A stretch of 64,000 nt of DNA from Sesamum alatum (taxonomy: Eukaryota > Streptophyta > Magnoliopsida > Lamiales > Pedaliaceae): assembly GCA_034509735.1 (NCBI GenBank), contig JACGWO010000008.1:15945864-16009863 (forward strand), written 5' to 3'. Position 1 is the first letter of the stretch; each line of letters opens with the position of its first letter. The position numbers and the translations under genes are program-made. Positions 13,493 to 25,758 of the stretch are shown in pieces. The notes beneath the pieces are model-generated. The model made no database searches. It was not told the origin of the DNA and saw nothing but the letters and a program-made list of their open reading frames with translations.

Positions 13493-13730
13493 CTCTCCAA
13501 GCAGACCTCATACGTGTTCTTAGCAATAATTGCACTCCTCTCCAAGTAGGCCCAAGGCATGTCTGACCAGCAGTTGTACTCTTCTCCAAGTAGGCCACAA
13601 ATACGTTCTCAGCAACAGTTGCACTCCTCTCCATGTAGGCCTGAGGCACGTTCTCAGTAGCAGTTGTACTATTCTCCAAGCAGGCCTCATACGCGTTCTC
13701 AGCAACAGCTACACTCCTCTCCAACAACAG
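13493..13730 (+). repeat. 45-bp coding minisatellite
   Basis: CTCTCCAAG-type anchors recur at 13493, 13538, 13582, 13627, 13672 and 13717, giving six units of 45 bp with one of 44 bp. In the right frame each unit encodes about 15 residues of the type SPSRPHTRSQQQLHS. The 44-bp unit shifts the frame. Confidence 0.85.
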
Positions 13731-14831
13731 TAAATGAAATGCCATTAGAACTAAATAGCTCTACAGGTATAAGTACCACAGGTATCATTTACGGCATTAA
13801 GAATAACATGCACTTTTTGTTGACATTTTTATTAATGTCTTTTATTTTATTGTTCTTTTGGTAGTACCTGCTGATTGTAATGAAAAGGGGTTGATGATTG
13901 TTAAGAAAAGAAGAGGTTGTGCTCAATTTTCGAGAGGATGGGACACGTGAAAGAAATTAGAAGTTACATTGGACAGGAATCAAAAAGTGATCGGGCCTGA
14001 TGTAAATCACTACAAATGGCAATTGGATGTATGGCTCGTATAGGTGTCAAATTACCATTGAACTATATGGAGTTCCACCATATTCCATAATGTTTGAGAG
14101 ACATGGCTTGGGAGGAGCTGGAGGTTGGACTATTATTCTCGTTCATATTCACTTTTCATACTTTTATGTATTTAATACTTGCACTATCTATTTTTACGCT
14201 AATTGTTAAAACATTCTATTTTAGCATAATACCACTTTACCTCCCGAAGCAAAGAGTGTAGTCTTGGCAGATCTCAAGTTAATATGTAGAAGGTGGAAGC
14301 ATGAGATTAAAGTAAAGTACTTCTTGCCACACATTGATGACCTGAAGTTGTTGTCACAGTCGCCAACTGAGTGTGTAGAACAAGATCAATGGAAGGAATT
14401 GGTGATATATTTGACAAATGAGGATGTGCAGGTAAATTTACGTCACATGTACCATTTTACCTAAGAATGTAAAGAGATATTATAAGTCACTGCAATTCAT
14501 GCATTATTTGACAGAAAATTGCTAGGAAGAATGCGGTAAATGTTTCCAAGAAGCAATGTCTTTATAAAACTGGGAGGACTTCATTTGCAGTTATGGAACA
14601 AGAGGTATGGTTTCCTTCTACTTGACTCCTTATTCTTTTACGAGTGTTTTAAATTTAAATTTATAATAATTTATACCCTTCATTTTTCTACAATGGTTTG
14701 TTAGATGATGATGAAAGGTATGGACCAAGCATCCTTGATGTTTGGCTGGAGTCTCGCTCTCGTGGGAAAGACATTGAGGATGATGACACGTTGGACTTAC
14801 ATGTAAGTTTGTTCTCTTTACCTACATGGTT

Positions 14832-15050
14832 GGAGTGTTATTGATATTGTGTTTGATATAAATGAGTGTTGTTGGATGGTTTTGTGTTGTTGAAATTCAA
14901 TGAGTGTTGTTGGATGGTGTTTTCGTGTGGTTTGATTTGAAGAGTGTTGTTGGGTTCGAATAGTATTGTTGGATGGTGTTTTTGTGTTGGTTGATTTCAA
15001 GGAGTGTTGTTGGATTGTATTTTCGTGTTGTTTGATTTGAAGCGTGTTTA
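14832..15050. repeat. GAGTGTTGTTGGATGG repeats, ~20/40-bp spacing
   Basis: The phrase begins at about 14864, 14902, 14942 and 15002, with a shorter copy at 14962. It lies in an intron of the second gene of element A. Confidence 0.7.
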
Positions 15051-15084
15051 TTTTTTGTTGCATCTATGCTGGAAACTTTATTGT

Positions 15085-15300
15085 TTTTCTGTGCAGAAAT
15101 AGTGTTTTTTGCAGCAGAAATTTTGTTTTTTCGCAAAAAAAATTTTGTTTTTTTGCAGCAGAAAAATAGAGAAAAACCTCTGTTTTCCTGCTGCAGAAAA
15201 AGAAATACAATGTTCTATTTTTCTGCAGCAAAAATTATTTTCTCTGTTTTTCTGTAGCAGAAAAATGCAGAAAAATCTGTTTTTCTGCTGCATTAAAACA
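15085..15300. repeat. Degenerate TTTTCTGCTGCAGAAAA repeats (intronic block)
   Basis: Roughly eight imperfect palindromic copies centred on CTGCAG or GCAGCAG lie within an intron of element A's second gene. The motif class matches 9084-9395. Confidence 0.7.
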
Positions 15301-16789
15301 TAACATTGTTTTAACACTTTTAGAAATTCTGTGTGGTCCTTATTATTTGAATGATGTTACACTTCTTTCCAGACACATTTCACTCGGGAGCTATCCAAGA
15401 AGCCTGAGTTAGAAAGGGACAAGGAATTTAAGGAACAATTTTCAAGAATGCAATGGGAGAGGGGAAATACAAAAAACTGACAAGAAGAACAGGGAAGCGA
15501 ACAATTGAAAATGTGATTTCATCCATTAGCTTGGTACAAGAAAAAGAAGAACCGAAAATGCTTAAGGATGAACTGAATGAGGAAAGAGAGAAAATGAAAC
15601 AAATGAAAGATGAATTCAATCAGGAAAAAGAGCATATAAGGATAAAAAATGAGAAGCTAACTTCATTAAGCCAGAAGTTGGAAATGCTCATAGGTCAACT
15701 CCCCACAGTGTCTTCTATGTTAACTCAAGTAACTAAATGTTAGTTTATACATATGTATATATATGTATATAAAATCTTGATGATTCTATCACAATTAATT
15801 CATGGGTTCCGGATGCATCACACTTGCAACGATCGAGTTCGAGTGGATTGAGATATGCAACGACCGAAGTATTCTATTTATTTGCTAGTTTTTTTTTTTT
15901 CAACTCTCTTTAATGCTTTGATTATGATACTTGATTTAATGCAGGTGGTTGGTGAAAGATCGAAAAAAAGGAAAACTCATTGCTGATTATACTAAGGGTT
16001 TGAATGTATGTATATTACATTGAAAGTGTTTTTGAGGAATGAATGTGTAAGCCTCAGTATTAATGTACTAAAGATGATCAAATTATTATTGAATCTTTTA
16101 AATGCAAATTAGGGCGAAGGTTCATTTATTTTGTCATTAGATATCCAAAAAAATTGTTGTTGAAAGAGTTGTGGTTGGTATAATTGGCCAAGAGGGGGTT
16201 CTACCTGGATTTGTGAGGGTATATATTGGGAAGCCTCACATTACTAATGAGAAGTTGCAACGGCCTAGTAAAGATGTTACCACCATTGGAGATGTTGTTA
16301 ACCAATGTGTCTATTGGGAGTTTGTCAATGTAAGAAGTTACTTATGCATGTCTTTCGTTTCCCCTTCAACTTTATATACTTTTCTTTGTACTTTTGATTT
16401 ATTTCAATTTTGTGGTTAAAATATTTCAGGTCATAGAGATTTGAACAAGCCGAGGAGTTACTTTTTTTTGTCAAATTCATGTATTGGCCAACAATGGGTT
16501 CTAGTATATATGCAACTTTAACTTTTTTGGCTAATGACTGTGTAATTTGAACATGTTGGAATAAGGAGATTGTACTTTTTGTCCCAACTTATTAGATATG
16601 TAATATGTGCTATGCAGGTACAAATATTAGTTCTATATCATCTGCAAGTTATTTTTTTAGATATATTGATAATTTAATAATAGTTTCAATTATTAATATA
16701 ATTAAGATTATCAAAAATTAAAATAATAGATATTGTAAACAACATCAGGATACCTTTTATAAAAATGCATTTTCAAGTCTTAGTTTTTT

Positions 16790-17200
16790 GCTACATCAAA
16801 ATCGTCGTAGTAAAAGTTAATGCAACATTTTATTGTTACAGTTAGAGGTCCATAGCAAAAGATGATGATTTTGGTTGAAATTTTTGTTACGACTTTGTTG
16901 TTGTAACGAAAGATACTATACTCGTAGCAAATGCCAGGTAATGGCTACGACTCGACAACTGTAACAAAAGGTCGTTATTTTTGCTATTATATTTGTTACG
17001 AAAATGATATCGTAACAAAAGCACTTTTTTCGTAGCAAAAAGGTAATTGCTACGAATATTGTCCGTAGCAAAGCATTTTCTACGCCCGTATAGACTACGG
17101 TAGAATTCGTAGCAAATCCGTAGCAAAAACATTTTTGCTACGAATTTCGGCATTTCGCTACGATTACTGCATTGTAGCCAGAAGTCTTTTTCTTGTAGTG
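16790..17200. repeat. Subterminal CGTAGCAAA array and 3' terminus of element A
   Basis: About fifteen copies of CGTAGCAAA, GTAACAAAA and TTGCTACGA in both orientations lead into TTCTTGTAGTG at 17190-17200. These are presumed transposase-binding sites. The three bases after the end are ACT. Confidence 0.8.
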
Positions 17201-18880
17201 ACTAAACATGATTATCTGCTTAATTCTCTATGAAGAGCTTGTGTAAGGTTTTCCTATATCCTTGGTATCTATTGAGATAGATCTCGAAAGATCCAAGAAA
17301 AGACCAAATTTCGAACAAAGTCTTGATGCCCTAATGTCATTAAGAGGCATCATGAGACATACGCCAGTGATGGTCAGTGCGCTAGACTGTCTATGACATC
17401 CTTTAGTTCTTCAGAAGAACTAAGGATTTGGTGAGTAGATAGTGATAGAGGATTGATATTGGAAAGAATATAGAGATACTCATTTCAATATCATGGTTGA
17501 GCGTAATTTATTTAAAATTGGTTATGTTGTTCATCTGAATTAAAGAGTTGTCACTTAGAAAGGGTTCTAAATGGGATACAAAAACGTCTTTGCGATATAA
17601 GTCGAATTCATTGCAGTTTTTGAAACTACAACAAAGTCTACATTCGAAGGTTGGATGTGGCACCTAGCACTGCGAAGCCAGTGGTCATATGCTGATAACA
17701 ACTGGGCTATTGCGCAAGCATGAAAGGTGAGACCTCATCATAAACCCAAACACACAAATGTGAACGGATCTCATTACATTGAATACAAAGAACAAAGTGG
17801 ATTTGCTAACCTACCCCATTGGATTGCCCATATGCTATATCTTGAGAAGATGGGCTTAGTCGACAGGGGTAATTGACTTTAGGTCAAGTTGAAGATTGCT
17901 GGAATAGGTGACTGGCAAGCTATGAGTCAGCCCAATGTTATCTAAGGTATACGACAGTCTTATTCAATGTAGTGTTAATGCAATGAATAAAGTACAATTC
18001 GTTTGGCTAGTCTTTGCCGTGTTAACTTATCTCTTTATATGCATGTCTCGGACAAAGCCCACAGACCGTTCGTAACTAATGAAGTTGGGTCAGGCATATG
18101 ATGGTGATCATGAAACTAAGTTTCTAAGGTTGGTCTGGAATGTTCCAAGTTAAGAAACCCAAGACTGCGAGACTCAACATCGAGGGTTGTATTAAGACTT
18201 GCACTAGGTTGTATTAAAATGATGGGTGACACATTTCATTAATGACAGACGTGTGACACTATACATTATTAATGGGTAGTTGACAAAGAGTTGTCAAACC
18301 GACTGAATTAACTCGCGAGTTATTATATGGATGCCCAAATAGCATGATCGGTATGACTGAAACTCCTCGACTTCGATAGTACAGGATTTAGTCCTAAGAA
18401 TTGAAGACCCATAGTAGCCTCATGCATTGGAAACTGTATCTGGGTTTTGACAAAGGGTGACGTGTTCTGACGTAGTCACTATAAGCCTTGTTCCAATACA
18501 GTAGAAACACGTATAATAGCTAGTGAGTTCCAGATAGGATCCATCGTCTATCATGAGATGATAGTGATCTCCTATGTATTTTTAGACATCTTAAGCTCTG
18601 GAAAGTGATGGTCCATATCCATCGATCAAATAGGAAAAGGGGTTTCTATGTTGATTGAGTGACACTTATTAGAGTTGATACAGCTGTCTAGTCTGGGATG
18701 GGATATCTAACTTCATGCCCTAGAGTAAAAGACCATGGGATAGCTAATGGAAGGACCGTACTTTTATGTATTCGAGAGCCTATAGGGTGACATCATATTC
18801 ACCTTTTTGTAGGAATACTTCTTACTACTCCGGCACTGCAACACCAAGTCTGCACTCTGTAGTGCGGGGGGCGGTGGGGT
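17201..18880 (+). mobile_element. Second copy of the non-coding LTR family
   Basis: It shares phrases with the 2810-6840 remnant: TGGATGTGG(T/C)(G/A)CCTAGCA, AACAACT(A/G)GGGCTAT, GGTAATTG(G/A)CTTTA(A/G)G followed by GGAATAGGTGAC near 17890. The following LTR-like part has TCGGTCTGA/TTGGTCTGG, TGTTCCAA and AGACTTGCACTA in the same order. There is no coding. It abuts the right end of element A, so its left part is cut off or element A inserted at its edge. Confidence 0.5.
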
Positions 18881-18881
18881 G

Positions 18882-20090
18882 ATGATAACTCCTCAAATAT
18901 TTTTTTTCTCAAGCCCAAAGCTATGGAGGTGGGCCCCCAATAGATAGCTTAGCCAACTCCACCCTGTTGGCCTATGAACAAGGTATCAAGTCCATAGTCC
19001 ATCTGCTTTACTTACTTGGCAAGCCCAAAAACGAGCCCAATCAACAGGGTGACCCAGCGGACAACAAGGCTGGCACGTCACAGTTAGCATTTTTTTATAT
19101 AATAAGACACATCATATCAAAATCTCTAACAAACTCCTCCAAGATGGTGGAAACCAACCTGCTCGCAGTAGGTAAAGCAGAACCCGCAGAAATTAGGCTG
19201 ACTGGCAATACTTGTTAAAACAGCTATAACTTCCTCAAGATAAGTCTAAATCGCAATCTATTTTTTTGTTCGTTATCTAACTCACGCAGCTTCCCTGGCA
19301 GTGTATCACAAACTACAACCACTTCCGAAATTCACTCTTCATCGGTCTATAAATAGAGGTCATTATGCAGCCATAACGGTAGCAAGTATCCTATACTATC
19401 ATACTCTTTCCGCTCTCAATTTTCAGCTATCTTTCAACATATTTTTGTTCTCCACGACTTTTATCACTTTGTCATCATATTTTAACTTTATTCTCAATAT
19501 ATTTCAAGTTTCTCAATTTTTTATCTCTTAAATCAGTTTATGAGTTAAGCATCGGATCGCTAACCCCTATTTTGCAGGTTAGTCATCCTTTGATCTTAAG
19601 ATTTCACTGAAGATTCTTTGATCCTTGTGGACTCAGGTATGAATCATCGATCATAATGAGGACATTGAGATTTATCCTCCACCTTTGGATTTTGAAGACA
19701 ATAGAACCCACTTCAACATCCTCCAAAATCCAACCTCGACCCGTGCTTGAGACCTTTATAATTGTCCATACTGAAGATAATGAGAAATTCAGAGACCAAT
19801 GGCAATCTATGGGTGAGGCTATTAAACAGATAGCGTGAAAGATAGATTTTCTGGTAAAACATAATAAGATGTTTGAAGATGAAATGCCAAATAGGTAAAG
19901 TACTTTCTATTAGACAACCCGATATGCTTCTATTGGACCCAAAATGACCCCTAGGGAACACTAAAAGTCATTAGCTTAAGAAGTAGGGAGGTGGTAAGGA
20001 AAGAGAGTGAGGAGGGACAAGATGAAAAGCATGGGGATTAAAGAATTGAAAAAATCAGTCCAAGAGCACCATAGATTTGCTAAACTATCA
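18882..20090 (+). mobile_element. Truncated LTR plus gag start, probably Ty3-gypsy
   Basis: An LTR-like segment begins near TGATGATAACTCC (about 18882) and contains a TATA box. It ends before a short leader, where a gag-like reading frame starts near 19656. Residues such as DNEKFRDQWQSMGEAIKQIA, followed after a stop by KIDFLV, fit a retroelement gag N-terminus. No protease, RT or integrase follows, and similarity fades near 20090. The gypsy assignment is an inference from layout. Confidence 0.4.
19348..19356 (+). promoter_or_regulatory. LTR TATA box
   Basis: TATAAATAG followed by AGG lies about 300 bp upstream of the gag-like frame, as expected for an LTR promoter. Confidence 0.5.
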
Positions 20091-20879
20091 CAAAACCCAT
20101 GTTACAATTGTTTTCCTCATTTTAAATTTCTCTCAGCATGTTGCTGGCCATAAATAAGCAACACTCAAATAAGCGTCAATAACCAATATATTAGGCCGAA
20201 AGCTAGCTAGAATACTTCTTCCCCAATCCAAAAAGAAAGGAACAAGACTTATATTTGTAAATGTAAGGGACTAAGGTGAAAAGAACAACAAAAAAGTTCA
20301 AATTCTGGTCGATTTTCGATGAAAAAATAGTCTAAATGACGAATTTAAGACAAAATTTAAACACATTTTACGAATACTAAATGAGAAAATAAAAATTAGG
20401 GATTAAAATAAATGCACCACATTTAAATGGACCAACTAATTGTATATACCCTAGTTTTAATTTGGATTTGGATTAATCATTGGCCAAGACATATAAAAAA
20501 GGAGATATTTTTATGCCATTAAACCTTAAGAAAAGTGGACTTCGTAAACTAAAATCTTGAGAGGATAACCCAATAATCTATTTGGGAATTTGGATTAGAA
20601 AATCCAATAAAAGTAGCTCCCTATAAGCTAGTGATTTGATCCAAATGGAAGTGACAAACTTAATACCCAAAATCAAATGATGAAACGAATGGGAAGGGCA
20701 GCGACATTGTGACAGCTTTTCCTTTTTCAAAAGTTACACTATTGAAGCAACCAACTTTTGGACATCCTTCTGTTTTGACGAAACATTGCAACGTGGCTCT
20801 TTCGGGGTTGTATCAAAGTTTTCATCTCTTTGTCACCATTATATGTTGAAAACATGTGATCATATCTTTAAAAAATTAA
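20091..20879. other. No gene seen
   Basis: AT-rich unique-looking DNA with no supportable ORF. Confidence 0.35.
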
Positions 20880-21154
20880 GAGATAATTACATTTAAACCC
20901 CTAATTTATAGTGTATTATAAAATTATTCTTATCTTTTGCATAATTATAAAACTACCCTTAAAAGTAAAAAGATAGGAGTAGTTTGTATAATAATTGATA
21001 CATTGGGGGGTGTGTAAAGTGTGATTTTCTAAAAAATAGGGATGGTTTGTATAAATGATGCTTACATTTCGAGCGGATATATATATAATTATTTAAAAAA
21101 TATGGATAATTTGTAAAAATAAACCATAATTAGGAGTGTAAATGTAATTATCCC
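20880..21154. mobile_element. Foldback MITE, 275 bp, 9-bp target duplication
   Basis: The termini are inverted repeats: GAGATAATTACATTTAAACCCC at the left end pairs with the right end, which reads GGGATAATTACATTTACAC on the other strand. The flanks are AAAAATTAA (20871-20879) and TAAAATTAA (21155-21163), an 8/9 match. A 9-bp duplication suggests Mutator-type mobilisation. The terminal sequence is related to the element at 52449-52948. Confidence 0.65.
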
Positions 21155-21465
21155 TAAAATTAATTGTCATAAACTTAATCCTCCACAACTTTGTATTTTC
21201 ACACCCAATTTGATGCTTTGGTGCTGGTCATGATCATCACAATTATGTGTCAACTTTTATTTATTTGTTTTCGTACATGCATGATTTATGTTTTGACTCC
21301 TCGATTTCTGTCCTTAAAAATAAGATCTGGATTTTAGCATATATATGGCATAATGCAAGCAAGTGAATTGCATGATAATTGCACTATGCTTTACTAAATA
21401 CATTAAACTCTTTGAGGGATGTTCTTAATGATTAAGCTTATGATTTTAATGAATACATCTTGTGT

Positions 21466-21761
21466 CACTAGAAATAAAATTATTATTGACTATATTTTAA
21501 ATGATTATAGCTAAAAATTGTGGTAAATAAACTTATATTGACTATAGTTAAATTAAATTGATTGCAAAAAACTAGTTTTTCTACCGTGAAAAACTTTTTT
21601 GGCCACAATTAAAAGCCAAGGAAAATGTTTTGGCCACCTTCGCGAAAACTATAGTAAACAATCGATGTGTGCCCGCCGTGGTCAATGATCACTATATGCT
21701 ACGGCTATTTATTAACAACCATGACAATTAGTCATGATTAAATGTTGTATTTCTTGTAGTG
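21466..21761. mobile_element. Mini-CACTA, 296 bp
   Basis: It starts CACTAGAAATA and ends TTTCTTGTAGTG. Flanking triplets are TGT (left) and TGC (right), a 2/3 match to a CACTA 3-bp duplication. Internal motifs such as GACTATA and GGCCAC recur in both orientations. It has no coding capacity and is non-autonomous. Confidence 0.65.
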
Positions 21762-22010
21762 TGCAAAGTTGGTTAATTGTGTAGATTAGATCGAAACCCC
21801 AAATGTTAGATTTAATTACACAATACGTTATGTTATTTTACAAATTACAACTACATTCCCTGAGGAATGTCATGTAAGTTTCGCTTAAGGGGTACGTTTT
21901 TGTAAGTTTTTGGGCCTTGAGGACGTATTGGTGTAAATTAGAAATTGCAACATCAAGAGGTGTGCGGATATTTCTTTTTTTTTTTTTTTTCAAAAGAGTG
22001 GGTGTTTGGG

Positions 22011-22385
22011 GTAAAATATTTTTTTTTAGTCCCGTTAAACAAGGTCAGACTCATTTTTGGTACCATTATTTATCTAAGTATAGGTTTTGGTCCGCATTAA
22101 AACCCAAATTCAGGCTTATTTGGTCCCAATAAGTCATGTGCACATGACTTATTAACTCCGTTTATGTTCATTAGAAAATTCTAGTAATTATCGGGATCAG
22201 ATAAGCGCAAAATTCAGGCTTATTTGGTCCCATAAGTCATGTGCAGAGCATGAATGAATGACTTATTGGGGACTAAATAAGCCTGAATTTGGGTTTTAAG
22301 GGGGACCAAAACCTACACTTGGATAAAATAATGGTACCAAAATGAGTTTCGCCCAAATTAAACGGGACTTAAAAATATTTTATCA
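22011..22385. mobile_element. Foldback element, ~125-bp arms
   Basis: The left arm (22011-22150) contains GTCCCGTT, GGTACCATTATTTAT, AAGTATAGGTTTTGGTCC and CAGGCTTATTTGGTCC. The right arm (22235-22385) carries their reverse complements in reverse order, ending AAACGGGACTTAAAAATATT. No clean target duplication was seen. Transcripts would form a long hairpin. Confidence 0.75.
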
Positions 22386-23195
22386 CTGGAGTATTTGTAT
22401 AATTAGAAACTAATTAGTCCTTTAGGGATTGTTCAATGCAATTTACTCATGACAATTTATAATTTGTGTATACAATATTGTTAGGAAGTTAAAAGAGCAT
22501 TTGATTGAGGATTTGGATTTGAGAAGAATGAATTGGAAAAATGATTAATCACTCAAATTTTTTAAAAAATAAAAATTGAAAATCATTAGTATTCAATCAA
22601 ACTAATTCAGAATTGAATTAAAAGATTTTGAAACTCTTTAAATTTAAAATTATTCAAGAGAAAAACTCAGTTTTGTTATTAAAGAATATGAAATCCATTT
22701 ATGAATTCGTTGGATTCAAATAAAATTTTGTAATATTAGAATATTAAAGAATTGGCGAGAGCAATTCCTTTTTATTTTCTTAATTTTATGATCGTTGCAG
22801 AATGAAATAAATGCTGCAAGTTGCAGTTATCATATGATTAGAAAGACATCATTCTTATATATTTGCGTCGTAAATTTACAGTCGAAATAATTAAAAATTT
22901 AATTCTAGAATAACATTGACCTCTGCATGAATTTCAGATTATAAGGGTCTAAATTTCAAGTGGTTGCTTGACCTAAGTAGGAATATAATTCATTAGAAGA
23001 TAATTGGCGGTTGAATGCATGATTTACGGGCTATAAAGCAAAAAATATTTTGCAAAGAAAACTCTGATGTTTCTCGATATCCTCAAAAATCTACTTTGAT
23101 GCCTGATATTGGCACGTGCCCCACATCAGTTGTAGATGAGAAATTTGCACAGGATGCAAGTTGTAAACTCATATATTTAAATCAAAATCTCATAT
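22386..23195. other. No gene seen
   Basis: AT-rich DNA without a supportable coding region. Confidence 0.35.
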
Positions 23196-24283
23196 TAGGG
23201 TGTAAATGGGTAGGATCAGGCCATAGATCATTTTAAAAATTCATACTCAGATCCAATGAATATAATTATATTCAAATTCATATCAGATCCAGACCCAATA
23301 AAAATATATAGATTGGTCTGGGTATGGTCTCTACTCATCAAGACCATGGGTTATGTACCCAATTTGGACCCAAAAAAATATTTCTATTTTTACTATTTAA
23401 TTGGATTATTATTTATCAATCTATCTAAATTCAAGTAAACAAATTTAGAAAAGCTTAAGACATTCATAAAAATATTTTATCATGTAATTCTAACCATGTA
23501 TATTTTTTAATAATAATAATTGAATAATTAGTTTTAATAAATATATTAATTATGCTAGGTATATTTTTCAAGTTCTTGATAGGCAATAATGTTTGATTGA
23601 AGTTATAAATTGAAGCTCAAAACTTTATATAATATTAAATTTGATTGCTATTAAATATGTAAATTTAGTATTTCATTAGATTTTTTTATAATAAAATGAT
23701 ATATTCTTTAAAAAGCCTCTATCGAAAAAGAGGTTATTTGTGAATTGATTTAAGTAATGTTGAATTATTTTGATAATTCTATGTAAAAAAATTAAAAAAT
23801 TAAAAAATTAAAAGTGTATTGATAAATCTAATGTATATAGTAAAAGATATAGTAAATTTTTGCTAATTCAAAACCCAACTTTATATTTTTTATAACCATT
23901 TATTATAATCATCAAATATAAATAATTAATCTATTTCGCCTTACTTTGGTGATTTTGATTTAAATAAATTTGTGTTGAATATGTATCTAATATACTTTAT
24001 CGTTTTTCTTTAATCTAAAATTTATTTAGCCTTTTTTTAAATTATCTCGTCTTAAATAAAACTATCAAATATTATCCAACAATATTAAAAAGAAAAAAAA
24101 AAGAGAAAAAAATTATTGGGTCTAGACCTACCCGGACCCAAACACTGGTCCAAAGCAATAGCATTGGGTCTAGAGACCATTGGGTTTTGAGGGAGTTGAA
24201 TGGGGTATAGGTAGTATTTAATAGTATGGGTCTCTATTGGGCATGGTCTAGGTAGGGTAAGACCCTACCCATTGATATCCCTA
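23196..24283. mobile_element. hAT-like non-autonomous element, 1,088 bp
   Basis: The termini are TAGGGTGTAAATGGGTAGG at the left and, read inward from the right, TAGGGATATCAATGGGTAGG. They are flanked by TCTCATAT (23188-23195) and CCTCATAT (24284-24291), a 7/8 match and the 8-bp length typical of hAT transposons. The subterminal regions are rich in GGGTCT/AGACCC variants. The AT-rich middle has no transposase. Confidence 0.8.
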
Positions 24284-24291
24284 CCTCATAT

Positions 24292-25569
24292 ACTTAACAA
24301 AGTTTTTTTCAAACATAAACCCGTGAAGTTCCGTTTAATAGAGGACACGAAATGTGTAGCATCCCGCATCATTTAGCGTTATCTTTGATAAGGAAGTCAT
24401 GTGTCCATCTAAAACCCTTATTTAGGAGACTGGTGATGTTAGTATGTGTTCCACATTGACTACATACATGCAGAAGAAGTTGCCTATCATGTAATTATTT
24501 AGCTTCAAGACCATCTTCCTATTAAAAAGCCGTTATAGAATATAATTATGAGACTCGTGGAGTCAGAATAGACAATATCTTAAATCACATAACACCAATC
24601 AAATCGAACATCACATCAATATATACGGAAACAAACAATCTTCGAATAATATGTGAATCTAAATTCAAATATCTTTGTAGGTACTAGGAACAAAACTTTT
24701 CTAAAATACGCATTACCCTAGCATCCGTTTATTTGTTGGGAATAGACTATGATATTCAAAATAAGAATTGCAAGGAAATTGATTGCTAGAAATCATAAGT
24801 CCATTACAAATATATTTAATACCATAATAACATAAAAATAGTGTGAAATATATTTATATTCGCAGATATTCAAGGAAAAGTAAAACTAAATACCATTTGT
24901 AATATCAAGATGTAAGATTCCTGATTTTCCTAATGCATATTTCCAATTTTTGAAATTTTATTTCTTCTCGATTTTAAATTTTTATCTAACCAAGACAAAA
25001 AAGTATGATAGCCGACTATTAAATTCCCCAAAAAATATGCCTGTCAAACAATCTGAAATTAAATTCCAGTATATATCCGACATGGATGCATGCTATATAA
25101 AAATGTCATCAAGATAGATGCATGAGTCACAATTTCTATAATCACTAAATGTTGGCTGGCCTGCTTTAACCTTTCTCTTAATTCTACTAAATAAATGAAT
25201 ATATTAATACTTTCTTAATTAGCTTTAATTAATTCATGCCATAGTGCAAGATGATGTGAACGGTACTTTGAAGAAATGGGCCACTTCATTGGAAATTCTT
25301 ATTATTATTTATTAAAAGTATTAAATCAATAGTACATACTGCTCCAATGATTGGGAAGAGAAACCGTCAACTTTGTGTTTGTCTTCTAGTAAGATTTTCC
25401 AGTGTGGAATACTTCTCATTTTTGGTGCCTTTGCTGTTTGGTTTCCCTCTCCGTTAAACCAATTTTTCTTGCTAATTAATTCATCTATTATTAGATCCAT
25501 ATATACATTTTTAGAGTATCCATTTCTATGTCAGCAGTACTATAATAATAAATAATATTAGCAACGGAA
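24292..25569. other. No gene seen
   Basis: AT-rich intergenic DNA. I could not identify a gene, RNA or mobile element here. Confidence 0.4.
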
Positions 25570-25758
25570 TATAATTAATTGATAGTTACAAAAATATATA
25601 ATTAAGTGAAAATAATTTTGATTTTGAGAGAATGTAAATTTCATAAATGTAAACATAATGTACAAACTAGCAGTGAGTGAGGGTGTGGGACAAACCCCAC
25701 AAGGCCCTTTACCTGACCGCAAACAAAGGAGCAAAGACATCTAGCCAATATATCAAGT

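Larger units (their letters stand above)
13286..16440 (+). pseudogene. CACTA second gene (Transposase_24-like), element A
   Basis: This multi-exon second gene of element A starts near MGKKKKSTHGK, which is lysine-rich. A serine/proline minisatellite follows (13493-13730). The Transposase_24-type core then spans about 13900-14780 (SRGWDT, KKLEVTLDRNQKVIGPDVNHY, NTTLPPEAK, RTSFAVMEQE). A coiled coil lies at about 15490-15700 (many E/K/L heptads). The terminal exon at 16171-16330 ends in GDVVNQCVYWEF, the pattern of the family's C-terminal 'RP..TIGDA...W' motif. Exon boundaries show plausible GT/AG sites, but several frames are broken and one minisatellite unit is 44 rather than 45 bp. By family knowledge this protein assists TNP2, perhaps through end binding. 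The call is sound; the exact exon structure is inferred. Confidence 0.7.
9081..17200 (+). mobile_element. CACTA (En/Spm-like) transposon, element A
   Basis: The right terminus TTCTTGTAGTG ends at 17200, preceded by about 400 bp dense in CGTAGCAAA subterminal repeats. The interior carries, in order, transposase-associated, TNP2, DUF4218 and DUF4216 segments and then a Transposase_24-like second gene, all on the plus strand, which is the standard plant CACTA layout. The element is dead: stops and frameshifts cut both genes. The 5' terminal repeat was not found, so the left boundary given is only where element-specific repeats begin. Its subterminal motif and proteins differ from elements B, B-in and C, so it is a separate CACTA family. 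Confidence 0.8.
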
